From contig JANYHJ010000138.1 in NCBI GenBank assembly GCA_025359135.1, positions 44,553 through 108,552 on the forward strand: DNA of 64,000 nucleotides. Direction: 5' to 3'. Position numbers and translations under genes: made by a program. Under the pieces are notes generated by a model that was not told the DNA's origin, ran no database searches, and saw nothing but the letters and a program-made list of their open reading frames with translations. Every line of letters begins with the position of its first letter. The first letter of the stretch is position 1. This DNA comes from Gemmatimonadota bacterium. GTDB lineage: Bacteria > Gemmatimonadota > Gemmatimonadetes > Gemmatimonadales > Gemmatimonadaceae. Below are positions 1-8,024 of the stretch, one piece after another.

Positions 1-1
1 G

Positions 2-1339
2 ACGCCGCTCATCCGCCTTTCGCGCGTGACGAGCGGGATCCGCACGCCGGTGTTCGCGAAGGCCGACTTCTTCAATCCGGGCGGCTCGGTGAAGGATCGC
101 ATCGGCCTTCCGATCATCGAAGCGGCGGAGAAGAGCGGCGCGCTCAAGCCGGGCGGCACGATTGTCGAGGGGACGAGCGGCAACACCGGTGTCGGCCTCG
201 CGCTCGCGGCCGCCTTGCGCGGCTACAAGTGCATCTTCACGATGCCGGACAAGATGTCGCAGGAGAAGGTGCGACTGCTCAAGGCGTTCGGCGCCGAGGT
301 GATCATCACGCCGACGGCCGTCGGGCCCGAACACCCGGACAACTACGTGCAGATGGCGAAGCGGATCGCGATGGAGACGCCAGGGGCCGTTCTCGCGAAC
401 CAGTTCGACAACCAGGCCAATCCCGACGCGCACTACGCGACGACGGGGCCGGAGCTCTGGACGCAGACCTCGGGGAAGATCACGCACTTCGTCGCGTCGG
501 CCGGCACGGGCGGCACGATCAGCGGCACGGGGCGCTTCCTCAAGGAGCGGAACCCGAAGGTGCGCCTCGTCGCCGTGGATCCGCTGGGCTCGATCCTCGC
601 GGACATGTGGCGCACCAAGGGCGCCGAGCACGGGCCGGGCGCGCCGTACAAGGTCGAAGGGATCGGACAGGACAAGGTGCCCCATACGCTCGACATGGGC
701 GTGATCGACGAGTACCGCACGGTGAACGACAAGGATGCGTTCGCGATGGCGCGACGGTTGACGCGCGAAGAGGGTCTCTTCGTGGGTGGGTCGGCAGGGT
801 TGATCGCCCACGCAGCGCTGCAGCTGGCGCGCGAGCTCGATGACCCGAACGCGCTCGTGGTCACCTTTCTCTGCGACACCGGCGAGCGTTATCTCTCGAA
901 GCTGTTCAACGACGAGTGGATGCGCGAGAACCAGCTGCTGGACCCCGATCGCGCGACCCTCGAACAGGTGCTGGCGTCGAAGCGCGGCGACGTGCCGGCG
1001 ATCGTGAGCGTGCCACCGACGGCGATGGTGCGACAGGCGCTCAAGCTGATGGCCACGCACGACGTCTCGCAGCTGCCGGTGATGGAAGGGCACACCTGTG
1101 TGGGAGCCGTGGACGAGATGACGCTGACGGCCAAGGGACTCGAGAACACGCGCCTGCTCGACTGGACGGTGGCGGACGTGATGGACGCGCCGTTGCCGGT
1201 GGCCGACGTGCGCGAGCCGGTGGACCAGGTCGCCAAGCTCCTGTCGAAGCAGAACCCGGCGGTGCTGGTGCAGGAGAACGGTCACCTGGCGGGCGTGGTG
1301 ACGCGCTCGGACGTGCTGCAATTCCTGATGGCGCGATGA
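2..1339 (+). CDS. Cystathionine beta-synthase (PLP enzyme with CBS pair), 5' end outside window
   Basis: PLP-dependent beta-replacement enzyme that would condense serine (or O-acetylserine) with homocysteine or sulfide in the cytoplasm. The frame is open to the window edge and reads TPLIRLSRV before the first internal GTG at position 26, which is the conserved start of this fold, so roughly 10-20 N-terminal residues lie outside. Visible signatures are NPGGSVKDRIG with the PLP lysine, the phosphate loop TSGNTGVG and SAGTGGTISGTGR. The last ~120 residues form two CBS repeats, as in full-length cystathionine beta-synthases and unlike plain CysK/CysM. The CBS pair may bind an adenosyl ligand, but that is family knowledge. 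The stop overlaps the next start (ATGA). Cysteine synthase with CBS domains is the alternative name. Confidence 0.9.
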   Translation, partial: TPLIRLSRVTSGIRTPVFAKADFFNPGGSVKDRIGLPIIEAAEKSGALKPGGTIVEGTSGNTGVGLALAAALRGYKCIFTMPDKMSQEKVRLLKAFGAEVIITPTAVGPEHPDNYVQMAKRIAMETPGAVLANQFDNQANPDAHYATTGPELWTQTSGKITHFVASAGTGGTISGTGRFLKERNPKVRLVAVDPLGSILADMWRTKGAEHGPGAPYKVEGIGQDKVPHTLDMGVIDEYRTVNDKDAFAMARRLTREEGLFVGGSAGLIAHAALQLARELDDPNALVVTFLCDTGERYLSKLFNDEWMRENQLLDPDRATLEQVLASKRGDVPAIVSVPPTAMVRQALKLMATHDVSQLPVMEGHTCVGAVDEMTLTAKGLENTRLLDWTVADVMDAPLPVADVREPVDQVAKLLSKQNPAVLVQENGHLAGVVTRSDVLQFLMAR

Positions 1340-2364
1340 CCGCCCTGACGATCGCGGTGCTGTTGGGCGGATCGTCGGCGGAGCGCGACGTCTCGCTCAT
1401 GTCGGGGGCGCGGATCGCGGCGGCGCTGCGGAGTCGCGGCCACGCCGTGTCGTGCGTGGACCCGGCGACGGGGCCGCTGACGCGGGCCGGTGAGCAGCGC
1501 ATCCTCGACGAGGCGATCGCGACGACGCCGCCCTCGCGCGAGGCGCTCTCGGCGCTGGCGCGCTCGGCCGGCGGGTTCGACCCCGTGCACCTGCTGGGGC
1601 CGGCGGTGCGCGACGCGGACGTGGTGTTCCTGGCGCTGCACGGCGGCGCCGGCGAGGACGGCCGGGTGCAGGCGGTGCTCGACCTGATCGGCGTGCCATT
1701 CACCGGGTCGAATCACGTGGGCAGCGCGCTGGCGATGGACAAGGACGTGACAAAGATCCTGCTACGGGCGGCGGGTGTACCGACGGCCGACTGGCGGATG
1801 TCGCCGGTGACCGAGGGCGAGGTGCGTGCGGCACTCGGGCTTCCGGTCGTCGTGAAGCCAAGCAAGCAGGGGTCGACGGTGGGCTTGACCGTGGTCAAGT
1901 CGTGGTCGCAACTGGCTCCGGCCGTGGCGGAGGCGTCGCTGTACGACGACGAGGTGATGGTGGAGCAATTCATCGCCGGTCGCGAGCTGACGGTGGCAGT
2001 CCTCGGGGATGTCGCGCTCCCCGTGGGGGAGATCATTCCCCAGCACGAGATTTATGATTACGAGTGCAAGTACACGGCGGGGATGGCGCGCGAGGAATTT
2101 CCCGCCAACTTGGAGGAGGCGCAGGTGCGGACCGTCCAGCGGCTGGCGCTGACGGCGTTTCGTGCGCTCAAACTGCGCGGTTATGCGCGCATCGATTTCC
2201 GCTTGGGAGAGGACGGCGTGTTCTACTGCCTTGAGGCGAATACCCTGCCGGGGATGACGGCACTCTCGCTGGTGCCACAGGCTGCGGTGGCGGCGGGCAT
2301 CTCGTTCGAGGCGCTCTGCGAACGCATTGCGCTGTCGGCCCGTGGCGTCGAGCGCGCGGCATGA
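1336..2364 (+). CDS. ddl: D-alanine--D-alanine ligase
   Basis: ATP-grasp enzyme joining two D-alanines for peptidoglycan precursors in the cytoplasm. The 342-residue protein has the usual family length. The N-terminus shows GGSSAERDVSLMSG, then LHGGAGEDGR (residues 101-110), FTGS, the ATP-binding KPSKQGSTVG stretch, and the metal/D-Ala site ending in ECANTLPGMT-like residues (E300, N302, P305-T308). I chose the ATG at 1336 because it overlaps the upstream TGA by four bases and leads directly into the first conserved motif. It overlaps the next gene the same way, so the three genes at the left edge are probably cotranscribed although their roles are unrelated. Confidence 0.96.
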   Translation: MTALTIAVLLGGSSAERDVSLMSGARIAAALRSRGHAVSCVDPATGPLTRAGEQRILDEAIATTPPSREALSALARSAGGFDPVHLLGPAVRDADVVFLALHGGAGEDGRVQAVLDLIGVPFTGSNHVGSALAMDKDVTKILLRAAGVPTADWRMSPVTEGEVRAALGLPVVVKPSKQGSTVGLTVVKSWSQLAPAVAEASLYDDEVMVEQFIAGRELTVAVLGDVALPVGEIIPQHEIYDYECKYTAGMAREEFPANLEEAQVRTVQRLALTAFRALKLRGYARIDFRLGEDGVFYCLEANTLPGMTALSLVPQAAVAAGISFEALCERIALSARGVERAA

Positions 2365-3020
2365 CGGCGAACATGCAGACGGCGGCGCTGGCGGGGGTGC
2401 CGAGCGGGATCCAGTCGTCGGGGGTCTGGGCTGGGCGCCGGCAACTGTTCATCCGCTTTGCGGGCGAAGCGGAGACGGCGACGATGTACACCTCGGGGGC
2501 GCTGGTGCGCGAGCTGTCGAAGATCGCGGGGCGCGCGACCTTCCACTCGCTCTGCGCCGGCGGGCGCGATGTGCTCGGGAACGCCGCGTTCCTCGCGGAG
2601 TCGCTGACCGCGCTCAAGCCGACGTTGTCGGTGATGCTCGACACCGACGGGCAGCGTCCGGATGCGCTGGCGTCGCTGTCGGGGCTGCTGACGCTGGTGC
2701 AGGTGACCGTGCCGTTTGTATCAGAACCGGCGAACGAACTCGCGCTCGAGACGCTCAAGGCGGCGGTGAAGGACGGCTACCGGCATGCGCTGGTGCTTGC
2801 GCCACGCGACGAGACGCCGGACCCGGTGATGCTGCGCGTGATCGAGCGGGCGAGTGCGGTGAGCAAGGAGACGGCGATCATCATCCACCCGAGCCCCGCG
2901 GCGGTGGAGCGCGGCGGCACGCTGGAGCGTCGCTGGGCCTCGCTACTCGAGACGACGAGTTCGCTGCACGCGAACGTGCGGCTGATCCTGCGGGTACCGC
3001 CTCCGGCCGGGCTGCGCTAG
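2361..3020 (+). CDS. QueE-like (7-carboxy-7-deazaguanine synthase-like) protein lacking Fe-S cysteines
   Basis: A 219-residue protein starting with an ATGA overlap after ddl. By eye it follows the order of QueE, a radical-SAM enzyme of 7-deazaguanine synthesis: an SIQ-S-G-WAGR-LFIRFAG segment (about residues 17-35) where QueE has the SIQGEG..G...FIR..GC start, then a SLCAGGRDVL segment aligning with the TGGEP strand, then a VMLDTDG segment aligning with the ETNGT strand, and a C-terminal RLILRVP strand. The CxxxCxxC cluster motif is absent and only one cysteine exists in the whole protein. It therefore cannot be a classical radical-SAM enzyme. It could be a pseudo-enzyme or re-purposed paralogue. 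The resemblance is my reading, not a search result; otherwise it is a hypothetical protein. Confidence 0.6.
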   Translation: MTANMQTAALAGVPSGIQSSGVWAGRRQLFIRFAGEAETATMYTSGALVRELSKIAGRATFHSLCAGGRDVLGNAAFLAESLTALKPTLSVMLDTDGQRPDALASLSGLLTLVQVTVPFVSEPANELALETLKAAVKDGYRHALVLAPRDETPDPVMLRVIERASAVSKETAIIIHPSPAAVERGGTLERRWASLLETTSSLHANVRLILRVPPPAGLR

Positions 3021-3047
3021 CCCGGCGCGCGCGACGATACTTCCGCC

Positions 3048-3953
3048 ATGACCTGGAGCTCGACTGACGAGCAGGATGCGCCGCGGCTGACCCCCGCGGT
3101 GCAGGCGCTGATCGCGATCAACATCGCGGTCTACTTCGTGCAGTCCACGGTGGTGCAGCCGGCGGACATGGCGAACGCGCTCGGCTTCCAGATGCGGGAC
3201 CTCGGGAAGTCGTGGTTCACCGTGTTCACGTACATGTTCGTGCATGCGGGGTTCTGGCACCTCGCGCTGAACCTGTACACGCTGTTCCTGTTCGGACCGC
3301 GGGTGGAGCGCGCGATGCGCTCGAGCGGGGAGTTCGTCCGCTTCTACGTGATCGCGGGGTTGGGCGGCTTGTTGGCGCACATGATGTTCGTGCGAAGCGG
3401 CGTGTTGGTGGGTGCGAGCGCGGCCATCTTCGGCGTGATGCTCGCGTTCGCGGCCAAATGGCCCGACACGGAGGTGTTGCTGTTCGGCGTGATCCCGATG
3501 CGCGTGAAGTGGCTCGTGGCCGCGCTCGTGGTGATGAACCTCGTGCAGGGCTACGGGATCGGCGGCGGCGACGGCACGGCGTACCTCGCGCACGTGGGTG
3601 GCGTGGTGGCGGCCTGGGTGTACCTGCGCGCGACGAACGCGCTCTCGCCCGAGCGCACGCGTGCGATGGTCGCGAGCGCGCCCGACATGCCGGATGAGCC
3701 GCCACGCGCCGTGCCGCGCGGGATGCCGCGGGGGCGCGACAAGATGAGCGAGATCGACGAGCTGATCGCGCGGAAGTCGACCGCGACCAAGCGCACGAGT
3801 GCGCCGGTGGTGAAATCACCCAAGGTGACGCCGGTGGTGTCGGCGGAGCTCGATCACGTGCTCGACAAGATTTCGCAGCGCGGGATGGGGAGCCTGAACC
3901 CCGAAGAGCGACGGCTGCTGGACGAGATGTCGAGGCGGTTGCGCGAGCAGTAG
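3048..3953 (+). CDS. Rhomboid-family intramembrane serine protease
   Basis: Predicted polytopic inner-membrane protease that cleaves substrate transmembrane helices. The core has six hydrophobic segments. The loop/TM2 motif FWHLALN (H71, N75) is followed by the nucleophile in GASAAIFG (Ser124) and the catalytic His182 in LAHVGG, so the Ser-His dyad is intact. Residues after ~215 are a soluble tail ending with a conserved-looking helix (ELDHVLDKISQ...LNPEERRLLDEMSRRLR), the short domain that often follows rhomboid cores in environmental bacteria. The start ATG lies 27 bp after the QueE-like gene. The gene runs convergently against padR with a perfect hairpin between them. Substrate unknown. 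Confidence 0.93.
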   Translation: MTWSSTDEQDAPRLTPAVQALIAINIAVYFVQSTVVQPADMANALGFQMRDLGKSWFTVFTYMFVHAGFWHLALNLYTLFLFGPRVERAMRSSGEFVRFYVIAGLGGLLAHMMFVRSGVLVGASAAIFGVMLAFAAKWPDTEVLLFGVIPMRVKWLVAALVVMNLVQGYGIGGGDGTAYLAHVGGVVAAWVYLRATNALSPERTRAMVASAPDMPDEPPRAVPRGMPRGRDKMSEIDELIARKSTATKRTSAPVVKSPKVTPVVSAELDHVLDKISQRGMGSLNPEERRLLDEMSRRLREQ

Positions 3954-3976
3954 GCGACGTCGGCTCGCGAACGAAG

Positions 3977-4005
3977 AACGGCGCCGCGGAGATCGCGGCG
4001 CCGTT
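3977..4005. terminator. Bidirectional terminator hairpin between rhomboid and padR
   Basis: Perfect 12-bp inverted repeat (aacggcgccgcg / cgcggcgccgtt) with a 5-nt loop, placed between convergent genes. The arms carry AA at the 5' side and TT at the 3' side, which gives short U-runs in both directions. Confidence 0.8.
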
Positions 4006-4030
4006 GTGCGTTCCGGATGGTGAGGTTGCG

Positions 4031-4618
4031 CTAGACGGAGGTCGGCGCGTCGCCCTTCCAGGCCTGCTCGATGTCGACCGCCGCCTGCTTGAGGAGCTGG
4101 GTGATGCGTGGGAGCGCCGGGTGATCGGCGCCGGTCTTGAAGACGCGCGGATAGGTCGCGCGCGCGACCGACGCGAAGGCGGTGTGCAGTTCACCCATGG
4201 CGCCACCGGCGACATCGTGGACGGCGTCGCGCAGGCGCTCCGCGATGTCGTCGAGCACGCCCTTGTGTTCATCGAGGTAGCGCTCGCCTTCTGGGGTCAG
4301 GTGATAGATGCGCCGTCCGTCGGTCTCGACGCCGCGCACGAGTCCCTGATCCTCGAGGAGTTGGAGCGTGGGGTAGATGGTGCCGGGCGACGGTGTGTAC
4401 CAGCCATGCAGGCTATCCTCGAGCGACTTGATGATCTCGTAGCCGTGGCGCGGCTTTTCGCGCAGCAGACGGAGGATGACGAACTTGACCTCGCCCGACT
4501 CGAACATCTGCTCGCGGCGCTTGCGCCCCGAGTGACGGGAGCGGGCGCCCCATTCGCGCCACATGGAGGGTTCGAAGCCGGCAAAGAACTTGGAGAAATC
4601 CCAGTCGTCGCGTGTCAT
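4031..4618 (-). CDS. PadR-family transcriptional regulator
   Basis: DNA-binding repressor of 195 residues. The winged-helix domain begins near residue 38 (EVKFVILRLLREKPRHGYEII) and contains the PadR signature SPGTIYPTLQLLEDQGLV, followed by the wing with RRIYHLTPEGERYL. The C-terminal ~80 residues are helical and probably dimerise. The N-terminal ~35 residues are an extra, charged and aromatic extension. The start at 4618 is the first ATG; no good Shine-Dalgarno sequence is visible, so a shorter start such as the Met at MFESGEV is possible. A perfect 18-bp palindrome lies 35 bp upstream, so autorepression is likely. The effector and other targets are unknown; queF is divergent but 319 bp away. 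Confidence 0.92.
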   Translation of the reverse strand: MTRDDWDFSKFFAGFEPSMWREWGARSRHSGRKRREQMFESGEVKFVILRLLREKPRHGYEIIKSLEDSLHGWYTPSPGTIYPTLQLLEDQGLVRGVETDGRRIYHLTPEGERYLDEHKGVLDDIAERLRDAVHDVAGGAMGELHTAFASVARATYPRVFKTGADHPALPRITQLLKQAAVDIEQAWKGDAPTSV

Positions 4619-4652
4619 TGGGGGGCACCGATAGGAGTTACGCGAGGTGTAT

Positions 4653-4670
4653 CGTACGATATATCGTACG
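4653..4670. promoter_or_regulatory. Palindromic operator upstream of padR
   Basis: Perfect 18-bp palindrome cgtacgatatatcgtacg in an AT-richer island. It lies inside two overlapping copies of the smaller element atcgtac(g/t)(a/g), the left one being itself a perfect 10-bp palindrome (atcgtacgat). Position 35 bp before the padR start fits a promoter-overlapping autoregulatory site. Binding by this PadR protein is inference. Confidence 0.65.
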
Positions 4671-4715
4671 TAATAGGTGCAGAATGGTTTCGGGGGGCAT
4701 GGCCGGAGACGAAAG

Positions 4716-4741
4716 AGCCCCCCGGGCTTGCCCGGGGGGCT
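4716..4741. terminator. Strong GC hairpin followed by T-run
   Basis: Stem of about 11 bp (agccccccggg / cccggggggct) with a CTTG loop and TTT after it on the plus strand; on the minus strand TCTTTC follows. It sits between divergent genes where no coding transcript should end, so it is either an attenuator of a long queF leader, the end of an unannotated RNA, or insulation of the two promoters. Confidence 0.65.
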
Positions 4742-4937
4742 TTACCGCCACGTCATTGTCGCGGCGGCGACGGCCAGCGCTTGCGCACCGGCACGATCAT
4801 TTCGCTTTCGGGGCGCGCGGCCATCCTTGGCCCAGCGCCTGCATCTCAACTTGTGTTCGACCCCGGCACACCGGCAAGGGTCCCAAGGCGAGGCGGAACC
4901 GCTCGCGGGCGGCTGTGTGGCGGACTAGCGTTGTGGC

Positions 4938-5333
4938 ATGCCACAACCGGAACTCCTCGAGAACTTTCCGAATCCATATCCGGACCGTCCGTACGAGGTC
5001 TTCATGACGTGTCCGGAGTTCACCTCCCTGTGCCCGATCGGGGGCATCGAGACGGATGCCGCGGAGCTCGCGCTCCTCAAGGGCGGCGCGCCCGACTTCG
5101 CGACGATCAACATCACCTACGTACCCGCCAAGGTCTGCGTGGAGCTCAAGAGCCTCAAGCTCTATCTCTGGAGCTTCCGCAACGACGGCATCTTCTACGA
5201 GCGCGTGGTGAACCGGATTCTCGACGATCTGGTCGGCGCGATTTCGCCGCGATTCCTGCAGGTGACGGGCGACTTCAATATCCGCGGCGGCATCAAGTCC
5301 ATCATCACCGTGATGCACGGAGCAAAGCCATGA
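4938..5333 (+). CDS. queF: NADPH-dependent 7-cyano-7-deazaguanine (preQ0) reductase
   Basis: Reduces the nitrile of preQ0 to the aminomethyl group of preQ1 in queuosine tRNA modification. The 131-residue protein is the short unimodular type. CPEFTSLCP carries the catalytic Cys32, the PDFATI motif carries the Asp (Asp53), and the QueF signature appears as VELKSLKLYLWSFRN. In Bacillus subtilis QueF the Cys and Asp are 7 residues apart; here they are 21 apart because about 14 residues (around IETDAAELALLKGG) are inserted. The protein also lacks the N-terminal extension of the B. subtilis enzyme. The start ATG at 4938 leads straight into conserved sequence. The stop overlaps the next ATG by four bases. 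No other complete queuosine gene is visible in the window. Confidence 0.95.
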   Translation: MPQPELLENFPNPYPDRPYEVFMTCPEFTSLCPIGGIETDAAELALLKGGAPDFATINITYVPAKVCVELKSLKLYLWSFRNDGIFYERVVNRILDDLVGAISPRFLQVTGDFNIRGGIKSIITVMHGAKP

Positions 5334-6814
5334 CGTGGCGGGTCATCCTGACGGCGGCGCTCGTGGCCGTCGCCGCGCCGACACATGCCTGGGCGCAGGC
5401 GTCCGACAACCGCCGCGCGATCAACGCCGACGAGATCAAGCGCGACCTCTTCAAGATGGCCGGTGACGAGTTCCGCGGTCGTGAGGCGGGCACGCTCGAC
5501 GAGATGCGCGCGAGCATCTGGGTGGCCGACATGGCGCGCGCCGCCGGACTCAAGCCGGCGGGCGACATCGGCTCGTTCTTCCAGTGGTGGCAGCTGCGCC
5601 GCGGCCGCATCGCGAGTTCATCGACGTTCACCTTCAACGGCACGGGCGTGCCGTTGTGGAAGGAGGCGATCGCGCCGACGATCACGGACGCGCGCGCCGA
5701 GGGCGCGGTGACGTGGGTGGGCGATGCCGTGGGCTCGAGCCTCGACGCGCTCGACCTGCAGGGGAAGATCGTGGCCGCACACGTGCTGATTCCCGCCAAC
5801 GCCCCGGGACGGGACGTGAGCCTGCGCGCATATCGCTACGCGCGACTCGCGGTGGCGCAGCGCACCAACCAGCTCGTCCGCAAGGGCGCGGCGGCGATCA
5901 TCCTCGTGGCGGATTCGACGACGGAATCGGCGTGGGAGTTCTTCGCGACGGTCAGTGCGCGCGGCACCTACGGCCTCGACAGCGGCACGACCGACCTGCG
6001 TCCGCGCGGCGCGACGCCGGTGCTGCTCGTGCGGCGCACGATGGCCGAGGCGCTGAGCGAGAAGGGCGCGACGGCGACGGTGGACCTGCGAAGCGAGAGC
6101 TTCACGTATCCCTCGGTGAACATCGTGGGGATGGTACCGGGCACCGACCCCGCGCTCGCGCACGAGTACGTGTTGTTCTCGAGCCACCAGGATCACGACG
6201 GCGTAAGGTGGACGGTAGCCGGCGACTCGATCTGGAACGGCGCCGACGACAACGCGACGGGCTCGGTGTCGCTGCTGGCGATCGCGCGCGCCTGGGTGAA
6301 GAAGCCGGGCAAGCGGCCGGCGCTCTTCGTCTGGCACGGCGCGGAAGAGCGCGGCCTGATCGGCTCACGGTACCATGCGCTCAATCCGGTGGTGCCGCGC
6401 GACGAGATTGTTGCGGTGCTCAATGCCGAGATGATGGGACGCAACTCGCCGGACTCGGCATCGCTCCTTGGCGTGCAGCCGCCGCACCGGAACTCGAGCG
6501 ATCTCGTGGCGCTCGCGCTGCAGGCGAACAGCGAGACGGGGAAGTTCCAGCTCGATTCACTCTGGGACCGCCCGACGCATCCCGAGGGATGGTACTTCCG
6601 GTCGGATCACCTGCCGTACGCGCGGCTCAACATTCCGTCGGTGATGTTCTCGAGCAACCTGCACCCCGACTACCACACGCCGCGCGACGAAGCGAAGACG
6701 ATCGACGTCGCCAAGCTGACGCGGATGACGCAGTGGATCTACCGCACCGGGTGGCTGGTGGCGAACGCGAAGCAACGGCCCGGCACCGATCCGGGATTCA
6801 AGCTCGAGCGATAG
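5330..6814 (+). CDS. Exported M28-family zinc metallopeptidase
   Basis: Predicted secreted aminopeptidase-like enzyme of 494 residues. A signal peptide (MTWRVILTAALVAVAAP...HAWAQ, cut near residue 23) precedes an inserted PA-like region (about 130-250) and the M28 catalytic domain. The zinc ligands are recognisable in order: His/Asp in SSHQDHDG (about 284-290), Asp in NGADDNATG, the Glu pair in HGAEERG, the acidic residue of LNAEMMGRN, and the last His in DYHTPRDE. The ligand set looks complete. It overlaps queF by ATGA, so the genes are probably cotranscribed although the functions are unrelated. Whether it acts on peptides, glutamine N-termini or amino sugars cannot be told. Confidence 0.92.
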   Translation: MTWRVILTAALVAVAAPTHAWAQASDNRRAINADEIKRDLFKMAGDEFRGREAGTLDEMRASIWVADMARAAGLKPAGDIGSFFQWWQLRRGRIASSSTFTFNGTGVPLWKEAIAPTITDARAEGAVTWVGDAVGSSLDALDLQGKIVAAHVLIPANAPGRDVSLRAYRYARLAVAQRTNQLVRKGAAAIILVADSTTESAWEFFATVSARGTYGLDSGTTDLRPRGATPVLLVRRTMAEALSEKGATATVDLRSESFTYPSVNIVGMVPGTDPALAHEYVLFSSHQDHDGVRWTVAGDSIWNGADDNATGSVSLLAIARAWVKKPGKRPALFVWHGAEERGLIGSRYHALNPVVPRDEIVAVLNAEMMGRNSPDSASLLGVQPPHRNSSDLVALALQANSETGKFQLDSLWDRPTHPEGWYFRSDHLPYARLNIPSVMFSSNLHPDYHTPRDEAKTIDVAKLTRMTQWIYRTGWLVANAKQRPGTDPGFKLER

Positions 6815-6882
6815 CGATCGTCCCGCACCCGTCATCACCAATCACGCGGCGCGCGCAGGCGCGCTGCCCAGCCCCAAGGTCC

Positions 6883-7737
6883 ATGCGGTTCCGCACAGGT
6901 ACGACCGGCGCGATCGTCGCCGCGATGCTCATCACCGCGACCGCCGCGGCGCAGTCGCCGCAGTACACGTCGTTGGGCGGCGTGAAGCACGTGTCGCAGC
7001 CCGATACCGGGGCGGTGGCGCGCACGCAGGCCGCGGTGAACGCGGATCCGAAGAACATCGACAACCTCTTCGCGCTCGGCATGGCGCAGACGGCGATCCG
7101 CCAGCTGCGCGAGGCGATCACGACGTTCACGGCGGCGATCGCGATCGACCCGAGGCAGGCGCGGCTCTACCGGCAGCGCGGACATCGCTACATCTCGACC
7201 GGGCAGTTCGACAAGGCGATGGCAGACCTGACGAAGGGCGCGTCGCTCGACTCGATGGACTACGGCATCTGGTATCACCTGGGCGTCGCGAACTTCGAGG
7301 CCGGCAAGTTCGACGCGGCCGCCAAGGCGTTCGCGCGCGGCCGCACGATGCCGCCGTCGAGCAACGAGTACACCGGTTCGACGGACTGGCTCTGGATGTC
7401 GCTCGCGCGTGCCGGGCGCATGAAGGAGGCCGACGCGATGGTGCGCAGTCTGCCCGACACGTTCAAGATTCCCGTGAACTACGCGTACGGACGACGGCTG
7501 ATGCTCTATCGCGGCGAGTTGACGCCGGAGGCCGTGGTGTCGGGCGGCGACACGACGGCGGTACAGCAGGCGACGCTCAACTTCGGCGTGGGCACGTGGT
7601 ACATGGCGAAGCACGACACGGCGCACGCGCGGCCCTACTTCGAACACTCGGTGGCGACGCAGGGGTGGCCGGCGTTCGCGTACCTGTTGAGTGAGCGCAC
7701 GATCGAGGCGATCGACGCGAAGACGAAGAAGAAGTAG
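6883..7737 (+). CDS. Exported tetratricopeptide-repeat protein
   Basis: A 284-residue protein with a signal peptide (MRFRTGTTGAIVAAMLITATAAAQ). After a short linker it has at least three TPR-like helix pairs between residues ~45 and 165 (for instance DNLFALGMAQTAIRQLREAITTFTAAIAIDP and IWYHLGVANFEAGKFDAAAKAFARG). The second half is also helical with weaker repeats and ends in a lysine tail. It should be a periplasmic scaffold or adaptor. It lies 68 bp after the M28 peptidase in the same direction, so the two may share a transcript. I cannot assign a partner. Confidence 0.75.
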   Translation: MRFRTGTTGAIVAAMLITATAAAQSPQYTSLGGVKHVSQPDTGAVARTQAAVNADPKNIDNLFALGMAQTAIRQLREAITTFTAAIAIDPRQARLYRQRGHRYISTGQFDKAMADLTKGASLDSMDYGIWYHLGVANFEAGKFDAAAKAFARGRTMPPSSNEYTGSTDWLWMSLARAGRMKEADAMVRSLPDTFKIPVNYAYGRRLMLYRGELTPEAVVSGGDTTAVQQATLNFGVGTWYMAKHDTAHARPYFEHSVATQGWPAFAYLLSERTIEAIDAKTKKK

Positions 7738-7763
7738 CGCCCAAGTGTAGGCGGGGCCGCAGG

Positions 7764-7792
7764 TTGACCCACCTTCGGGCGCCCGCTAGGAT
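7764..7792 (+). promoter_or_regulatory. Sigma-70-type promoter of tRNA-Phe
   Basis: TTGACC (-35) and TAGGAT (-10) separated by exactly 17 bp. The -10 ends 9 bp before the mature tRNA 5' end, which places the start of transcription almost at the tRNA. This is the best canonical promoter I could see in the window. Confidence 0.7.
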
Positions 7793-7801
7793 TGTCACTC
7801 C

Positions 7802-7874
<73 letters not shown>

Positions 7875-7877
7875 TCC

Positions 7878-7912
7878 CGACACCCTCCGGCCGCCACGGC
7901 TTGGGGGTGTCG
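7878..7912 (+). terminator. Terminator downstream of tRNA-Phe
   Basis: Eight-bp stem cgacaccc / gggtgtcg with a GC-rich loop that can pair partly, followed by TCGTTTCC. It begins 3 nt after the tRNA, as expected for a single-gene tRNA transcript. Confidence 0.7.
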
Positions 7913-8024
7913 TCGTTTCCGTGCGAATCGCCGCCGTCCGGATGCCTTGTGCCGGGGTGCACGGTGGCCATCTTGCCCCGGTCACGCGCCACGAGAGCAA
8001 CAATGGCGCCCTGTCCCTGACGCG

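Larger units (their letters stand above)
4619..4937. other. Intergenic region between padR and queF
   Basis: This 319-bp gap holds the palindromic operator at 4653-4670 and the strong hairpin at 4716-4741. The remaining ~195 bp (4743-4937) contains no convincing gene, tRNA or riboswitch. I looked for a preQ1 aptamer in front of queF and did not find one. A small RNA on the minus strand ending at the hairpin cannot be excluded. Confidence 0.6.

Noticed and set aside
4743..4937. Possible preQ1 riboswitch or small RNA upstream of queF
   Set aside because: A ctagcg match just before the start is not enough for a preQ1 aptamer; no conserved RNA motif (SRP, tmRNA, RNase P) was found.
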